Shown here: positions 8,954-17,452 of the stretch, one piece after another | Position numbering within the stretch: position 1 is the first letter of the stretch | How the letters are laid out: the number at the start of each line of letters is the position of its first letter | Origin: Leptospira sp. GIMC2001 | GTDB taxonomy: Bacteria > Spirochaetota > Leptospiria > Leptospirales > Leptospiraceae | Reading direction: 5' to 3' | DNA: 64,000 bases | Assembly (NCBI RefSeq): GCF_028462125.1 | Contig: NZ_CP115468.1 | Location: 3,964,708-4,028,707 of the forward strand | Translations under genes and position numbers: made by a program | The notes under the pieces: model-generated | Seen by the model: only the letters and a program-made list of their open reading frames with translations | What the model was told of the DNA's origin: nothing | The model's database searches: none

Positions 8954-9616
8954 ATGTCAGAATATTCAAATGATTACCGATACGATGCAAATAGAATCGT
9001 GACGTTATTAAGGCAGACATTAACCAAGAAAAAGATCTGGTCGGTCGATATTACAACGAATCGAAAAGTAGAATCCAAATTTGAAAATGCGAAAAATTAT
9101 CTTTGGGAAGTCGACTGTGATTTAGATACTTTTGTTTTGCATCAGAATGAAATTGAATCTGAGGATTCCGATCGTGAACTGTCAAAAAGAATCGAATCGC
9201 AATGGGTATTGGTGCAAGATAAAGAGCAATTATTCAATTGGTTGGATAATGCAGAATCAGAACTAGATCTTCAGTACAAAAACGGTAAATTCCCGTTTCA
9301 AGGTTTGCTGCCAATAATAGCACAAGATGAAAATGGTCGCATACTTATGCAAGCATGGGGAAACAGAGCGGCTATAACAGAAACTGTTGATTCTAATCAT
9401 GGAACTTACTTCTCGCGCTCGAGAAATAAATTATGGATCAAAGGAGAAGAAAGTGGGCACTTACAAAGCATTCAGTCGATAGAATTGCAATCTTCCTTCC
9501 CTTTTGCGATTGTATACCATGTAAAGCAAACGGGAGCCGCTTGCCATACCGGTGAGTATTCTTGTTTTTTTCGGAAGGTTACTTCCTGGAATGCTATCGA
9601 TCTAAAACCCGTTTAA
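8954..9616 (+). CDS. HisI-like (phosphoribosyl-AMP cyclohydrolase fold) protein without its metal ligands
   Basis: A 220-residue protein. Residues 113-207 align by eye with HisI: QGLLPIIAQ, GRILMQAWGNRAA, YFSRSRNKLWIKGEESGH and ACHTGEYSCF are all recognisable. At the place where HisI has its DCDxD metal-binding motif, this protein has QSSFP (179-183), so the Mg-binding aspartates and one Zn-binding cysteine are lost, while Cys197, His198 and Cys204 remain. Residues 1-112 are an extra domain I do not recognise. It lies 13 bp after the second dehydrogenase and looks like the last gene of the amine-catabolism operon. Histidine biosynthesis is therefore unlikely; real function unknown. Confidence 0.7.
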   Translation: MSEYSNDYRYDANRIVTLLRQTLTKKKIWSVDITTNRKVESKFENAKNYLWEVDCDLDTFVLHQNEIESEDSDRELSKRIESQWVLVQDKEQLFNWLDNAESELDLQYKNGKFPFQGLLPIIAQDENGRILMQAWGNRAAITETVDSNHGTYFSRSRNKLWIKGEESGHLQSIQSIELQSSFPFAIVYHVKQTGAACHTGEYSCFFRKVTSWNAIDLKPV

Positions 9617-10395
9617 TCTAGATTAGGTCTTCGTTTTTCCTTTAAAGCACTCATTGCCTCTAATAGGTTTTCGATAACTCCTGGAATCGCAAATGAATCC
9701 ATAGTCTCTTTCTCATACACTGCAAGTTTGGAAAGAAGTTCGCGATTTAGAACTTTTTTGGTTGATTGATAAGCTGAAGTAGGAAGCTTAATTAAGTATT
9801 CCAGTTTTTTTAAAGTCATCTTTCTAAGTTCAGCTCTGTTCGGAGCAACGTCATCAATAAGACCAATTTCTTTAGCCTCATTTGCTTTGTAATTCGCTCC
9901 AGTTAGACAAACTTCTCCCCAATACTTTGGTGTAACGCATCCTTTAATTCTATCAATAAAACTACCTGGAAGCGGAAGTCCAACGAGGATCTCCGTAAAT
10001 GCAATTCGTGCTTTAGAATCTAACATGTATTTAAAATCACTAGCTACGGTGATTACAGCACCTCCGCCCATCGCATAACCAGAAACTTCGGCGATTATAG
10101 GTTTACTAAACTTGATAAGTTCACCGAAAAGAAGAACAATTCCGCCAACCTCTTCGATCAATCTATCTCTAGGTGTGGATAAAAGATTCTCTGCATCAAG
10201 TCCATTGCAGAAAAATTTCTCATTATCAGAAGCGAGAACTATTCCACGAATATTTGGATCAGCTTGAATTTCATGAAGTATTTTCGTAAGCGCTTTCATG
10301 TTAGCGCCTGTTAGTGAATTCTGATCGTTGGTTTGTATTGTAATTATTTCTGCTTTTTTACCGCCAAGCTCAACCACTTCTCTATTATAAAACAT
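9613..10395 (-). CDS. Enoyl-CoA hydratase/isomerase (crotonase) family protein
   Basis: A 260-residue crotonase-fold protein. The oxyanion-hole region GYAMGGGAV and the FTEILVGLPLPG block are clear. By eye, the glutamate corresponding to rat hydratase Glu144 (in GGGCE) is replaced by valine, while the second catalytic glutamate (TEI) is kept. This pattern fits an isomerase or another crotonase activity better than a classical hydratase. TAGGAGAA precedes the ATG. It is convergent with the HisI-like gene and overlaps it by four bases. Substrate unknown. Confidence 0.8.
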   Translation of the reverse strand: MFYNREVVELGGKKAEIITIQTNDQNSLTGANMKALTKILHEIQADPNIRGIVLASDNEKFFCNGLDAENLLSTPRDRLIEEVGGIVLLFGELIKFSKPIIAEVSGYAMGGGAVITVASDFKYMLDSKARIAFTEILVGLPLPGSFIDRIKGCVTPKYWGEVCLTGANYKANEAKEIGLIDDVAPNRAELRKMTLKKLEYLIKLPTSAYQSTKKVLNRELLSKLAVYEKETMDSFAIPGVIENLLEAMSALKEKRRPNLD

Positions 10396-10416
10396 TCTTT
10401 TCTCCTAATTTAATAA

Positions 10417-11154
10417 CTATTTCTCAATTGATGCTTGGTATTCTTCTGGAGTCATGAACACTTGTACAACTTGTTCAAAATTTCCTGATTCTAATAGTAA
10501 ACCAAAGTATCTACCTGCTACAATTCCTACGGGTCTGCCTGGAAACAACAGAATTATCCTTTGTAAAATAGCAATTTCTTTTAACTGCAAATCAAAAAGT
10601 CCTCTAATATCAATACAGATTGTATCATCCTTTAATTTTTGTAGGATCGCTTTGTTCAAAATGTCTGAAATTTCTGATGCGACGTATATAGAAAGAGATG
10701 ACTTCAAGTAGATCGTACTTTGAAAACCTAAACTCACTACGTTGATATGAGAATTAGAAACATCTGATTTATTCCTACGAACACCTTTGTATTCTTGAAT
10801 AGTTTCATTTACTCTTGAAATTATTTGTTCTTTTTGAAAAGGTTTCACTATGTAATCTTGAAAACCTAGTATTTTATAATTGAATACAAAGTTCTCATCT
10901 TTTCTTGGAATCATTGCAATCAAAGGAATATTCTCTGTCAGAGGATCTTTCCTTAAATTTATAATTAAATCGAATTCTGAATTATTTTGTAAACTGAGTC
11001 CAATGAGAATTAGATCTGGATTTGCTGATTTAATATATTCAAGCATTCGTAAACTAAAGGTTGTAATAATTACTCGAAACCTATTGCCTTGAAAAAAATT
11101 TTCAAGCTCCGAATAAGAATCTGGATCTTTTTCAATGACCATTACTAAATCCAT
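10417..11154 (-). CDS. Response-regulator-like protein with degenerate receiver domain
   Basis: A 245-residue protein. Residues 1-118 have the receiver fold, with the acidic pair Glu8/Asp10 and the conserved Lys104 in YIVKPF, but the phosphoacceptor position (PDLILIG) is Gly52 instead of Asp. The C-terminal half (about 130-245) has no known output domain; stretches such as TICIDIRGLFDL and RPVGIVAGRYFGLLLESG suggest an alpha/beta domain, possibly STAS-like. It would not be phosphorylated in the usual way, so it may act as a constitutive or protein-binding module. It lies 3 bp after the CsoR-type gene on the same strand. Confidence 0.65.
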   Translation of the reverse strand: MDLVMVIEKDPDSYSELENFFQGNRFRVIITTFSLRMLEYIKSANPDLILIGLSLQNNSEFDLIINLRKDPLTENIPLIAMIPRKDENFVFNYKILGFQDYIVKPFQKEQIISRVNETIQEYKGVRRNKSDVSNSHINVVSLGFQSTIYLKSSLSIYVASEISDILNKAILQKLKDDTICIDIRGLFDLQLKEIAILQRIILLFPGRPVGIVAGRYFGLLLESGNFEQVVQVFMTPEEYQASIEK

Positions 11155-11157
11155 ATA

Positions 11158-11430
11158 TTATAAAAAGAAACTAGCGCTAATGACATTTTTCAAATCTGAT
11201 TCCATTTCTTGAATAGAATTCTTTGAGCGAAGGCACTCATCTAGATGCCTTGAGACATAAGATTCACCAAACTTTTTGAGTGCATTATTTGCTGCTTTCA
11301 ATAGCTGCATAGCTTTCATACATTCCGCCTCCGGGTCATTCACAACTTTCTTTAGAGCTTCAATTTGACCCTGAATCCGATTCAATCGATTGATAAGATC
11401 GCTCTTATCCATTTCTTTTTTGGTGACCAT
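11158..11430 (-). CDS. CsoR/RcnR-family metal- or sulfur-sensing repressor
   Basis: A 90-residue all-helical repressor of the CsoR/RcnR/CstR family. With the start at 11430, Cys37, His62 and Cys66 reproduce the Cys-x24-His-x3-Cys spacing of copper-sensing CsoR. The frame is open to 11478, but the extra residues are not family-like and overlap a possible promoter (TTGAAC at 11466-11471, 18 bp, TATACA at 11442-11447). A start at 11412 cannot be excluded. No copper gene is adjacent; the copper genes of this window have their own CueR. A CsoR-type operator lies far away at 36577. It may sense Cu(I) or reactive sulfur; this is not resolved. Confidence 0.78.
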   Translation of the reverse strand: MVTKKEMDKSDLINRLNRIQGQIEALKKVVNDPEAECMKAMQLLKAANNALKKFGESYVSRHLDECLRSKNSIQEMESDLKNVISASFFL

Positions 11431-11579
11431 ATATAATACCTTGTATAGTATAATTCCTAAGTCAAGTTCAATTTGCAATTCAGAATTGCGTATAAAAATT
11501 ATAAGTAAATTAATGAGAAGAATGTTCTGAAATAGAGAATATTAGTTGAAAGTAATAATAGATCCACAAGATAAGAGAT

Positions 11580-13328
11580 ATGAATCTGAATCATAAGATA
11601 CGATCAAGGATCCTACTCGAATTTAGCCTTTTTCTGACTTTCATTGCAATTATTTTCTTATCCTTTATATACTATTATGAAAAAGCAAGATTCTTAGAAT
11701 CCTATGAAGTTTTAGGATTCACACATAGCTATGAATTCAATAAAGTCGCAAATAATTTTTCAGATTCGTTCAAACAAATTTCCAAAAATCCAGATATTTT
11801 GAAATCCAATGAAGATTTGATTAAAATTCAAAATCATATCGACCTTTTACCAAACGCATATGAAATCATTCAACAAACATACATTACAGATGGAAATCCT
11901 GTAGAGAAAGAAGGTAAAACTTTTTATCCGATTTATATCGCGAATCAAAATCTATACAATAAAGATGTCGTCCCAGGAATGTTATATGAAGCAGACGAAA
12001 TATTCAAAGGTGGTGTCGAAACTGCAAAATCGGGTGTGACCGCGGTTACGGCGGAGTATTCAGATGAATTTGGCGATTGGATTTCAATATTGTATCCAAT
12101 TAAAAATACCTCTGGAGAAACTTTAGCAGTGTATGGAATAGATATTCATTTGGATAAAATGAAATCCGAACTAATCAATTACTTTTTAAAAATTGGTCTG
12201 TTTGGATTGATCAGTTTATTATTTGTGAATGTTATTGTGTATTTTAGGATGAAATTAATATTTGAGCCGATTCGAAAATTAGTTTTTCTTGCACAAGAAA
12301 TATCCAAAGGCAATTCAAATGTAAAATTTGATTACAACCAAGAAAATGAGGTTGGAAAAGTCTATCGAGCTATTGAAGACATGGTAATTAAGTTGAGAAG
12401 CTTAATGGAAAGAATGAAGAAGGCAGCCAAACTAATGACTGAGACAGGAGGAACTCTACTTCAGTCATCTAGTGAATCGATAGAGATGAGTAAAAGTATA
12501 TCAGAATCTGCTAAACAACTCAATCATGTTGTAGAAGGACAAATTAGTAGTTTACAAGAAAGCAAACTAGCTATGGAAGAAGTAAGTGTTGCGTTGCATA
12601 GAATCAGTGTTGTATCTGCAGAGGTAAATGATGCAGCTTCAAGAAGTTATGAGGCGGCGGAAAGAGGCGAATCTCATCTAAGTTCTGTTATATTGGGAAT
12701 GAATGATATTAAGTCATCGATTGAACATTCCGGTTCCATTGCGCAAGAACTTGGTAAAAGTTCACAAGAAATTGGTAAGATAGTTGATACAATAACTCAA
12801 ATTGCTTCACAAACAAACTTGCTGGCTTTAAATGCTGCAATTGAAGCAGCGAGAGCAGGAGAACAAGGAAAAGGATTTGCCGTAGTTGCCGACGAAGTTT
12901 CCAAACTTGCAGATCAATCTACAGTATCAGCTAAAAGAATTCAGGTGATGATCTCTGATATTAGAGGCAAGATAGAAAATCTAACTATCAGCATGAAAGA
13001 AACAGAAAGCTCAATGGGAATTGGAACAAAGAGTATTTATGATGCTGAAGCTAATTTTCATGACATTGTCGAACTAGCAAAAAATGTTTCTGAACAGATT
13101 AGTGATGTCTCTGCTTCTGTTGAGGAGATTTCTGCGAGCAGTGATCAAGTAATTTCTAGCATGACTCAGAACCTTAGAATATCGCAAGACTCTTCCAAAT
13201 CTTCTTTGAACGTAATGGAATCTTCCGAAATGCAATCGATTGCCATGTTACAAATTGAGAACAAAGCAAAGAACTTAGATGAATTTTCGAAAAGTTTAGA
13301 ACAAATTGTTGCGGATCTGAATAGGTAA
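11580..13328 (+). CDS. Methyl-accepting chemotaxis protein
   Basis: A 582-residue transmembrane chemoreceptor. TM1 is at about residues 11-33, an extracytoplasmic sensor domain of roughly 165 residues follows (probably Cache-like, ending in AVYGIDIHL), TM2 is at 201-222, then a HAMP domain to about 275. The long signalling coiled coil carries the conserved hairpin tip ([19 protein letters not shown], then [15 protein letters not shown]) that binds CheA/CheW. No C-terminal CheR-docking pentapeptide is seen. It stands alone, so its ligand is unknown. Confidence 0.92.
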   Translation: MNLNHKIRSRILLEFSLFLTFIAIIFLSFIYYYEKARFLESYEVLGFTHSYEFNKVANNFSDSFKQISKNPDILKSNEDLIKIQNHIDLLPNAYEIIQQTYITDGNPVEKEGKTFYPIYIANQNLYNKDVVPGMLYEADEIFKGGVETAKSGVTAVTAEYSDEFGDWISILYPIKNTSGETLAVYGIDIHLDKMKSELINYFLKIGLFGLISLLFVNVIVYFRMKLIFEPIRKLVFLAQEISKGNSNVKFDYNQENEVGKVYRAIEDMVIKLRSLMERMKKAAKLMTETGGTLLQSSSESIEMSKSISESAKQLNHVVEGQISSLQESKLAMEEVSVALHRISVVSAEVNDAASRSYEAAERGESHLSSVILGMNDIKSSIEHSGSIAQELGKSSQEIGKIVDTITQIASQTNLLALNAAIEAARAGEQGKGFAVVADEVSKLADQSTVSAKRIQVMISDIRGKIENLTISMKETESSMGIGTKSIYDAEANFHDIVELAKNVSEQISDVSASVEEISASSDQVISSMTQNLRISQDSSKSSLNVMESSEMQSIAMLQIENKAKNLDEFSKSLEQIVADLNR

Positions 13329-13379
13329 AGAAGACTAATAAATACGAATTAGAATCTATAAATTCTAAAAAATTTGAAT

Positions 13380-14738
13380 CTACATTAGCTTTTCAGACTT
13401 TGCTAATTTATAAATATTTCCTTCTTTCTTTTGACGTTCAAGAAGTATCGGACTATTTAAAATCTCCCAGACTACTGCTTCCGGCATATTATTATAATAT
13501 TCATACGATTCTCTAAATTGTTCAAGGGTCATTTTGTTAAAAAGTATATTTGCTTGAAAATGGAAGATTTGATGCTCCATCAAAAATCGCAGTGTATCAA
13601 TATCTTCAACAGCTTCGGCCGTGATTGTTGCTTCTCTGTTGTCTGCTAATCTTTTACAATAATCTATAAACGCAAGATTGTCCAAAAATTTAGTTTGATC
13701 CTCTTCGATTTTAAATTTAAAACTAATCGGATCCAATTTGAATTCCTTGATCATCAAACCTAAATCTAAAACGATCTGGTGACTTTGTGACTTTACACCG
13801 AAATCATCTGCAGCAAAGCTAATTCCTAAATTCCAGAAATCACGACAGACATCTTTGAGAAGAAATTCTCCCTCATCATAGGGCTTTTCAACCAATTCAA
13901 ATCTAATGTTTTCAGCCTTTAAACTCATGGATCGAATCAATTCATGAAGACGATTTACTTTTTCATATTTAGAAAATGTATCTATTAATGATTGTGGTGA
14001 GATATTAAATTTCAAAAGTCCAGGAGCTTTCTCACATGCAATAATTAGTTTCTCAAGAATTAATAATTCTATTCGATTCAAATCTTGATCAGGCGGTATA
14101 TCATTGATTAATTGCTTGTATCCTGCATAGGCACCACCCCCAACAAAAACTTCACCACCTTTGACCGAGAAAGTTTTCTTTTTGGGATCGTAGTAAACAG
14201 TAGGCTGAATCATAGCCTCATGAACATTACCTGAAATATAAGTATTTGCTTTATTGTAATATGTCCAACTCCAGCGAACCAAATTGTCATTTAGGTTTTT
14301 CTGTGAAGCTTGATACAATTCAATATAAATCTCATCTGAATTGGAAATAAAATTACTTTGCGTCCTAGAAACACCAAAATTAAAACTAGCAATTTTGTTT
14401 CTAATGCAATCTTGATGAAATCGACCTACAGCATTATCAATATTTGGAAATTTATCAACCATCCATTGATGAAATGGAGTGATACCAAGTAATAAAGTCT
14501 GACGCTTATCTATGTAATGAAAGCCAAATTCAATATCATCTAAATCAAGAATGATATTTACTTCTCTGCGAATGAGATTGATAAAATCCAGTAAATCTGT
14601 TCCCTGAATATTCTCGAAACGAATTAGAAATAAAGGCTTACCTCGATTGAGGTCTATAAAATTTTTCTTAAAATTCTCAACGTCCTTCAAACCGAAAAAT
14701 TTATCAGAACTCAATTCATTCTTATCATCAGAAGCCAT
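13380..14738 (-). CDS. EAL-domain protein, degenerate, possible c-di-GMP receptor or phosphodiesterase
   Basis: A 452-residue soluble protein. Residues 176-430 follow an EAL domain: the EAL signature itself is EVF (196-198), but FNISPQSL with Asn245, FELVEK, DDFG at 311-314, KLD and AEAVE are preserved. The DDFGTG loop continues as DDFGVKSQ, so loop 6 is altered. Residues 20-130 look like a worn GGDEF-type fold without a GGDEF motif. It may bind c-di-GMP rather than hydrolyse it; activity cannot be decided by reading. Convergent with the chemoreceptor; the stop codons are about 52 bp apart. Confidence 0.65.
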   Translation of the reverse strand: MASDDKNELSSDKFFGLKDVENFKKNFIDLNRGKPLFLIRFENIQGTDLLDFINLIRREVNIILDLDDIEFGFHYIDKRQTLLLGITPFHQWMVDKFPNIDNAVGRFHQDCIRNKIASFNFGVSRTQSNFISNSDEIYIELYQASQKNLNDNLVRWSWTYYNKANTYISGNVHEAMIQPTVYYDPKKKTFSVKGGEVFVGGGAYAGYKQLINDIPPDQDLNRIELLILEKLIIACEKAPGLLKFNISPQSLIDTFSKYEKVNRLHELIRSMSLKAENIRFELVEKPYDEGEFLLKDVCRDFWNLGISFAADDFGVKSQSHQIVLDLGLMIKEFKLDPISFKFKIEEDQTKFLDNLAFIDYCKRLADNREATITAEAVEDIDTLRFLMEHQIFHFQANILFNKMTLEQFRESYEYYNNMPEAVVWEILNSPILLERQKKEGNIYKLAKSEKLM

Positions 14739-14856
14739 TTATTGTATATTCTTGAGATCATTTCTCATTAGGTCTATCTTAAATTATTCTGTATTTTATA
14801 AATTGATTGTTTTTTTATAATCAAAACTTAACATCACCTTAGAAATAGGAGAAACT

Positions 14857-15114
14857 ATGGGTTCAATTACAAATTTGATTATTTTTTTATTAATCGGTCT
14901 ACTTGCAGGCTGGGTTGCCGCGAAAGTTATAAAGAACAAGAGCTTAGGTATTCTTTGGAATATGGTAGTGGGAGTTATCGGATCATTCGTTGGTAGCTTC
15001 GTTGCTGGATTGGTTGGAATTGGAGCAAGCAATTTGATTGGCCAAGCATTGATCGCAATCGGTGGAGCAATTCTATTACTCTTAATTATTGGATTTCTCA
15101 AAAAGAAAATGTAA
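14857..15114 (+). CDS. GlsB/YeaQ/YmgE-family small membrane protein
   Basis: An 85-residue protein with three hydrophobic helices and the glycine-rich pattern of the GlsB/YeaQ/YmgE (transglycosylase-associated, stress-induced) family: LLIGLLAGWVAAKV, then GILWNMVVGVIGSFVGSFVAG. The length is normal for the family. TAGGAG precedes the ATG. The biochemical role of the family is not known; members are typically stress-induced inner-membrane proteins. No operon partner is evident. Confidence 0.8.
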   Translation: MGSITNLIIFLLIGLLAGWVAAKVIKNKSLGILWNMVVGVIGSFVGSFVAGLVGIGASNLIGQALIAIGGAILLLLIIGFLKKKM

Positions 15115-15314
15115 ATGATCCAACAGAGTCCACATGCTTAGATAGTTTAATTGAGTATGTGGATTCATTAATACAAAAATCCCACCACTCTTCAGCTTTC
15201 ATTAAATAAACTGAATATTCATTCAATACTTTTCCCAATCTAATCTAAACAAATAAGATTGACGATTCTTTCTAAATTCAATAAAATAATAATCTATTAT
15301 AAAAAGGATCCATT

Positions 15315-15767
15315 ATGACAAAAAATTTTCGAACAAGAATTTTAACAATTCTCATCGTTGCTTTCTGTATGACAATTTTCTCAGGACTTTCCGCTCAGAA
15401 AGAAATGAAAGATAAATCAAAAGAAAATAAAAATGTAACTGAAGAAACAAAAAAAGGAAAACCAGAGAATACTGACAAAACTGGTAAACCTGATAAGGCA
15501 GATCGAGAGAATAAAGGAAAAGACTCGAAAGAAAAGAATAAAGATAAACAAAAAGATAATTCCAATAAAACAGAAAAACTTAAAGGCGCCGAAAGAAAAA
15601 TTGAACGCTTAAAAGAAATTGCTACAAAATTAGAATCCCAAGGTAAGACTGAACAAGCTTCCAAAATTCGAGAGAAAATAAAAAAAGCTGAATCTACCCT
15701 TCAAGAAAAGAAAACTGAAATAGAAGAAGGTGATGATTCTGAGGAATCAATGGAGGAAGAAAAATGA
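15315..15767 (+). CDS. Exported, highly charged Lys/Glu-rich protein
   Basis: A 150-residue protein of no recognised family. Residues 1-27 are a signal peptide (RILTILIVAFCMTIFSGLSA). The rest is almost entirely Lys, Glu, Asp, Asn and Thr, with low complexity at about 30-85 and a likely amphipathic coiled coil at 88-130 (KGAERKIERLKEIATKLESQ). AAAAGGATCC upstream provides a ribosome-binding site. The stop overlaps the start of a tiny lipoprotein gene (ATGA), so the two are a pair. It may be a periplasmic disordered or coiled-coil protein; function unknown. Confidence 0.65.
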   Translation: MTKNFRTRILTILIVAFCMTIFSGLSAQKEMKDKSKENKNVTEETKKGKPENTDKTGKPDKADRENKGKDSKEKNKDKQKDNSNKTEKLKGAERKIERLKEIATKLESQGKTEQASKIREKIKKAESTLQEKKTEIEEGDDSEESMEEEK

Positions 15768-15934
15768 AATTTATTCAAAATATTTTAACACTATCATTGC
15801 TTTGTTTTTTACTTTTTAGTCAATGCGGTGGTGATGGTAAAAGCAATCAAAAGCCTTCAGAAAAAATTGAAATTACCGAAGATAATGCTTTAGAAGAAGC
15901 AGAAAAATTGATTCTTGAACTAGAAAGCTTGTGA
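15764..15934 (+). CDS. Small lipoprotein, 56 residues
   Basis: A short reading frame that starts on the ATGA overlap with the charged protein. It encodes a signal peptide (MKFIQNILTLSLLCFLLFSQ) followed by CGGDGKSN, so Cys21 would be the lipidated residue, with a lipobox (FSQC) of the loose spirochaetal type. The mature peptide is about 36 residues and acidic. The GGAGG sequence inside the upstream gene (at about 15751-15755) is a good ribosome-binding site. Function unknown; co-expression with the charged exported protein is likely. Confidence 0.65.
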   Translation: MKFIQNILTLSLLCFLLFSQCGGDGKSNQKPSEKIEITEDNALEEAEKLILELESL

Positions 15935-15943
15935 TTCCTATTT

Positions 15944-16792
15944 TTAAGAATTAGTTTCTTTAAAAAGATCAAATTGATTTCTTAGAATCAGTCTCTTTAA
16001 TTCATCCATCACTTTTTTCTTAGATTGAAAATCGGGTGTGGATCGAAATAGATTAGCAATCGCTAATATTTCCTTGGATTCATCTAAAGAAGGTTCTATT
16101 TCATTCCATTCCCAAGATTTTTTTAAATCCATCGAAAGATTTAAGAAGGAATTGAACTGTGGAGATTGATTGGAATATTTGATTCTATTCTTACATTTAC
16201 ATGCGTTGGATGAATCTAGTAAACCACATCTTGGTTTCATAAAATCACTCATCATTTTTCTAGATCTTGACAATCGCTTTCGAAAGTTCACTGGAGTAAT
16301 CTCAAGAATGTACGCTCCTTCTTCACTACTCATTCCAAAAATGATTCCCATAACAAAAACAATACGATAAGTCCTTTTCAAACAATGCAAAATTGCGTAG
16401 GTACATGCGCCCCTTATATAAAGAGAGATATCACTCTCTTCATCCAAAGCAGCACTTGAATGCTGAGAATTTCTTAATTCATGATCAATGTATTTGAATC
16501 TGATTTTTGATTCTTCTAATTTGCTTCTTTTTACTTGAATTAAGTGATTTACAGCAATCTTATAAACCCATGTTGAAAGTTTTGATTCTCTTCTAAAACT
16601 CTCTAATTTAGTAATAACCTTAACTAGAATTTCTTGACAAGCATCCTCTGCATCCTCCGGACTCCATAAAAAATGCAAAGCCATTGAGAAAATTTTTGGT
16701 TGCAATTGATCAACTAAACCTTCCAATGCGAAATGATCTCCAGCGAGACATTTTTCTAATAGAGGAATGAGAGGATCTTGAAAAGAATTCAT
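15944..16792 (-). CDS. ECF-type RNA polymerase sigma factor with C-terminal extension
   Basis: A 282-residue sigma factor, longer than a minimal ECF sigma (about 190). Region 2 is clear (LQPKIFSMALHFL, DAEDACQEILVKVITKLESF), followed by STWVYKIAVNHL and a region-4 helix-turn-helix (GMSSEEGAYILEITPVNFRKRLSRSR). The C-terminal 85 residues carry a cysteine cluster (CGLLDSSNACKCK), a conserved mark of one ECF branch that I know only as a family pattern. No anti-sigma gene is adjacent. The gene follows the DUF1304 gene by 6 bp and is probably co-transcribed with it. Confidence 0.82.
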   Translation of the reverse strand: MNSFQDPLIPLLEKCLAGDHFALEGLVDQLQPKIFSMALHFLWSPEDAEDACQEILVKVITKLESFRRESKLSTWVYKIAVNHLIQVKRSKLEESKIRFKYIDHELRNSQHSSAALDEESDISLYIRGACTYAILHCLKRTYRIVFVMGIIFGMSSEEGAYILEITPVNFRKRLSRSRKMMSDFMKPRCGLLDSSNACKCKNRIKYSNQSPQFNSFLNLSMDLKKSWEWNEIEPSLDESKEILAIANLFRSTPDFQSKKKVMDELKRLILRNQFDLFKETNS

Positions 16793-16798
16793 AAATTT

Positions 16799-17173
16799 TT
16801 ATTTTTTCTCAGATATATTCAACAATACTAATGCAATAAGTGCAGGAAGACCTTGAATGAATAAGATAGATATTTTTGCTGTAAACCCACCGAAAACCCC
16901 AGCTACCAAAACACAAATTAGAAAAAAATTAAGATTCAGAAACCTATGCTTCAAATCTTTAACAAAGAATACACTCCACAAAAGTCCAGCTGCGAGGAAT
17001 CCATTGTAGAGTCCCTGGTTCATTGCTAATTTTGCCGACGAACTTGCCGTCTCTGGCGTTAAGTTAAATGTTTTCATTCCAAATGCGGTTTCCCATAGAA
17101 ACATTTCCAAAACCAAAAAAAGAATATGTTGGACGGCTACAAAAACCACCAATATTTTAACTGCTAATTTCAT
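16799..17173 (-). CDS. DUF1304 small membrane protein
   Basis: A 124-residue protein with four hydrophobic helices. The family signature HILFLVLEMFLW and MNQGLYNGFLAAGLLW is clear. The start is placed at 17173 because CAGGAGAG precedes that ATG; the frame is open to 17203 but that part is not family-like. It sits immediately upstream of the ECF sigma gene, with which it shares a promoter region. The role of DUF1304 is unknown. Confidence 0.82.
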   Translation of the reverse strand: MKLAVKILVVFVAVQHILFLVLEMFLWETAFGMKTFNLTPETASSSAKLAMNQGLYNGFLAAGLLWSVFFVKDLKHRFLNLNFFLICVLVAGVFGGFTAKISILFIQGLPALIALVLLNISEKK

Positions 17174-17194
17174 TTTTACTCTCCTGAATACATC

Positions 17195-17228
17195 TTGTGA
17201 CAAAAGAGAATCGAATATTGTGACAAAA
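17195..17228 (-). promoter_or_regulatory. Paired TTGTGACAAAA direct repeats, candidate ECF-type promoter
   Basis: TTGTGACAAAA occurs at 17195-17205 and 17218-17228, 23 bp apart. Read on the minus strand, TGTCACA is followed after 16 bases by TGTC, which resembles a promoter of some ECF sigma factors (the known ECF41 pattern is TGTCACA and CGTC). It lies just upstream of DUF1304 and the sigma gene, so autoregulation is possible. Inferred from pattern and position only. Confidence 0.4.
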
Positions 17229-17309
17229 AAGCGAGCTTTTTTTTGAACGTTTGCATGTGAATCCGTTCATTACGTACGATAATTGGAAAATTAAATTGGA
17301 TTTTCCTCG

Positions 17310-17398
17310 GTACCATTTATGATGCTATTGAAAATATTCACCATCGATATCCAAAAGAAATATTTTATGGAAAATCGGCTGCGCACGTAAAATGGTAC
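17310..17398. repeat. Inverted repeat GTACCATTT / AAATGGTAC with 71-bp spacer
   Basis: Perfect 9-bp arms at 17310-17318 and 17390-17398. A short frame inside (plus strand, to about 17401) lacks a start and gives no recognisable protein. A related inverted repeat (CACCATTTAGC / GCTAAATGGTG) occurs at 19033-19089. These could be ends of a small repeat element. No transposase is nearby. Confidence 0.4.
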
Positions 17399-17452
17399 TG
17401 AGTATTTCTATTCTTTATTTCATGACTAAGTTAATGATCTGAAATTTGCGAA

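Noticed and set aside
17222..17242. A-run/T-run hairpin (AAAAAAGCGAGCTTTTTT)
   Set aside because: Loop would be only two to four bases and it lies before, not after, the DUF1304 gene; not a convincing terminator.
17258..17401. 45-codon frame without start in the inverted-repeat element
   Set aside because: No ATG, TTG or GTG in a suitable position near a ribosome-binding site and no recognisable family.
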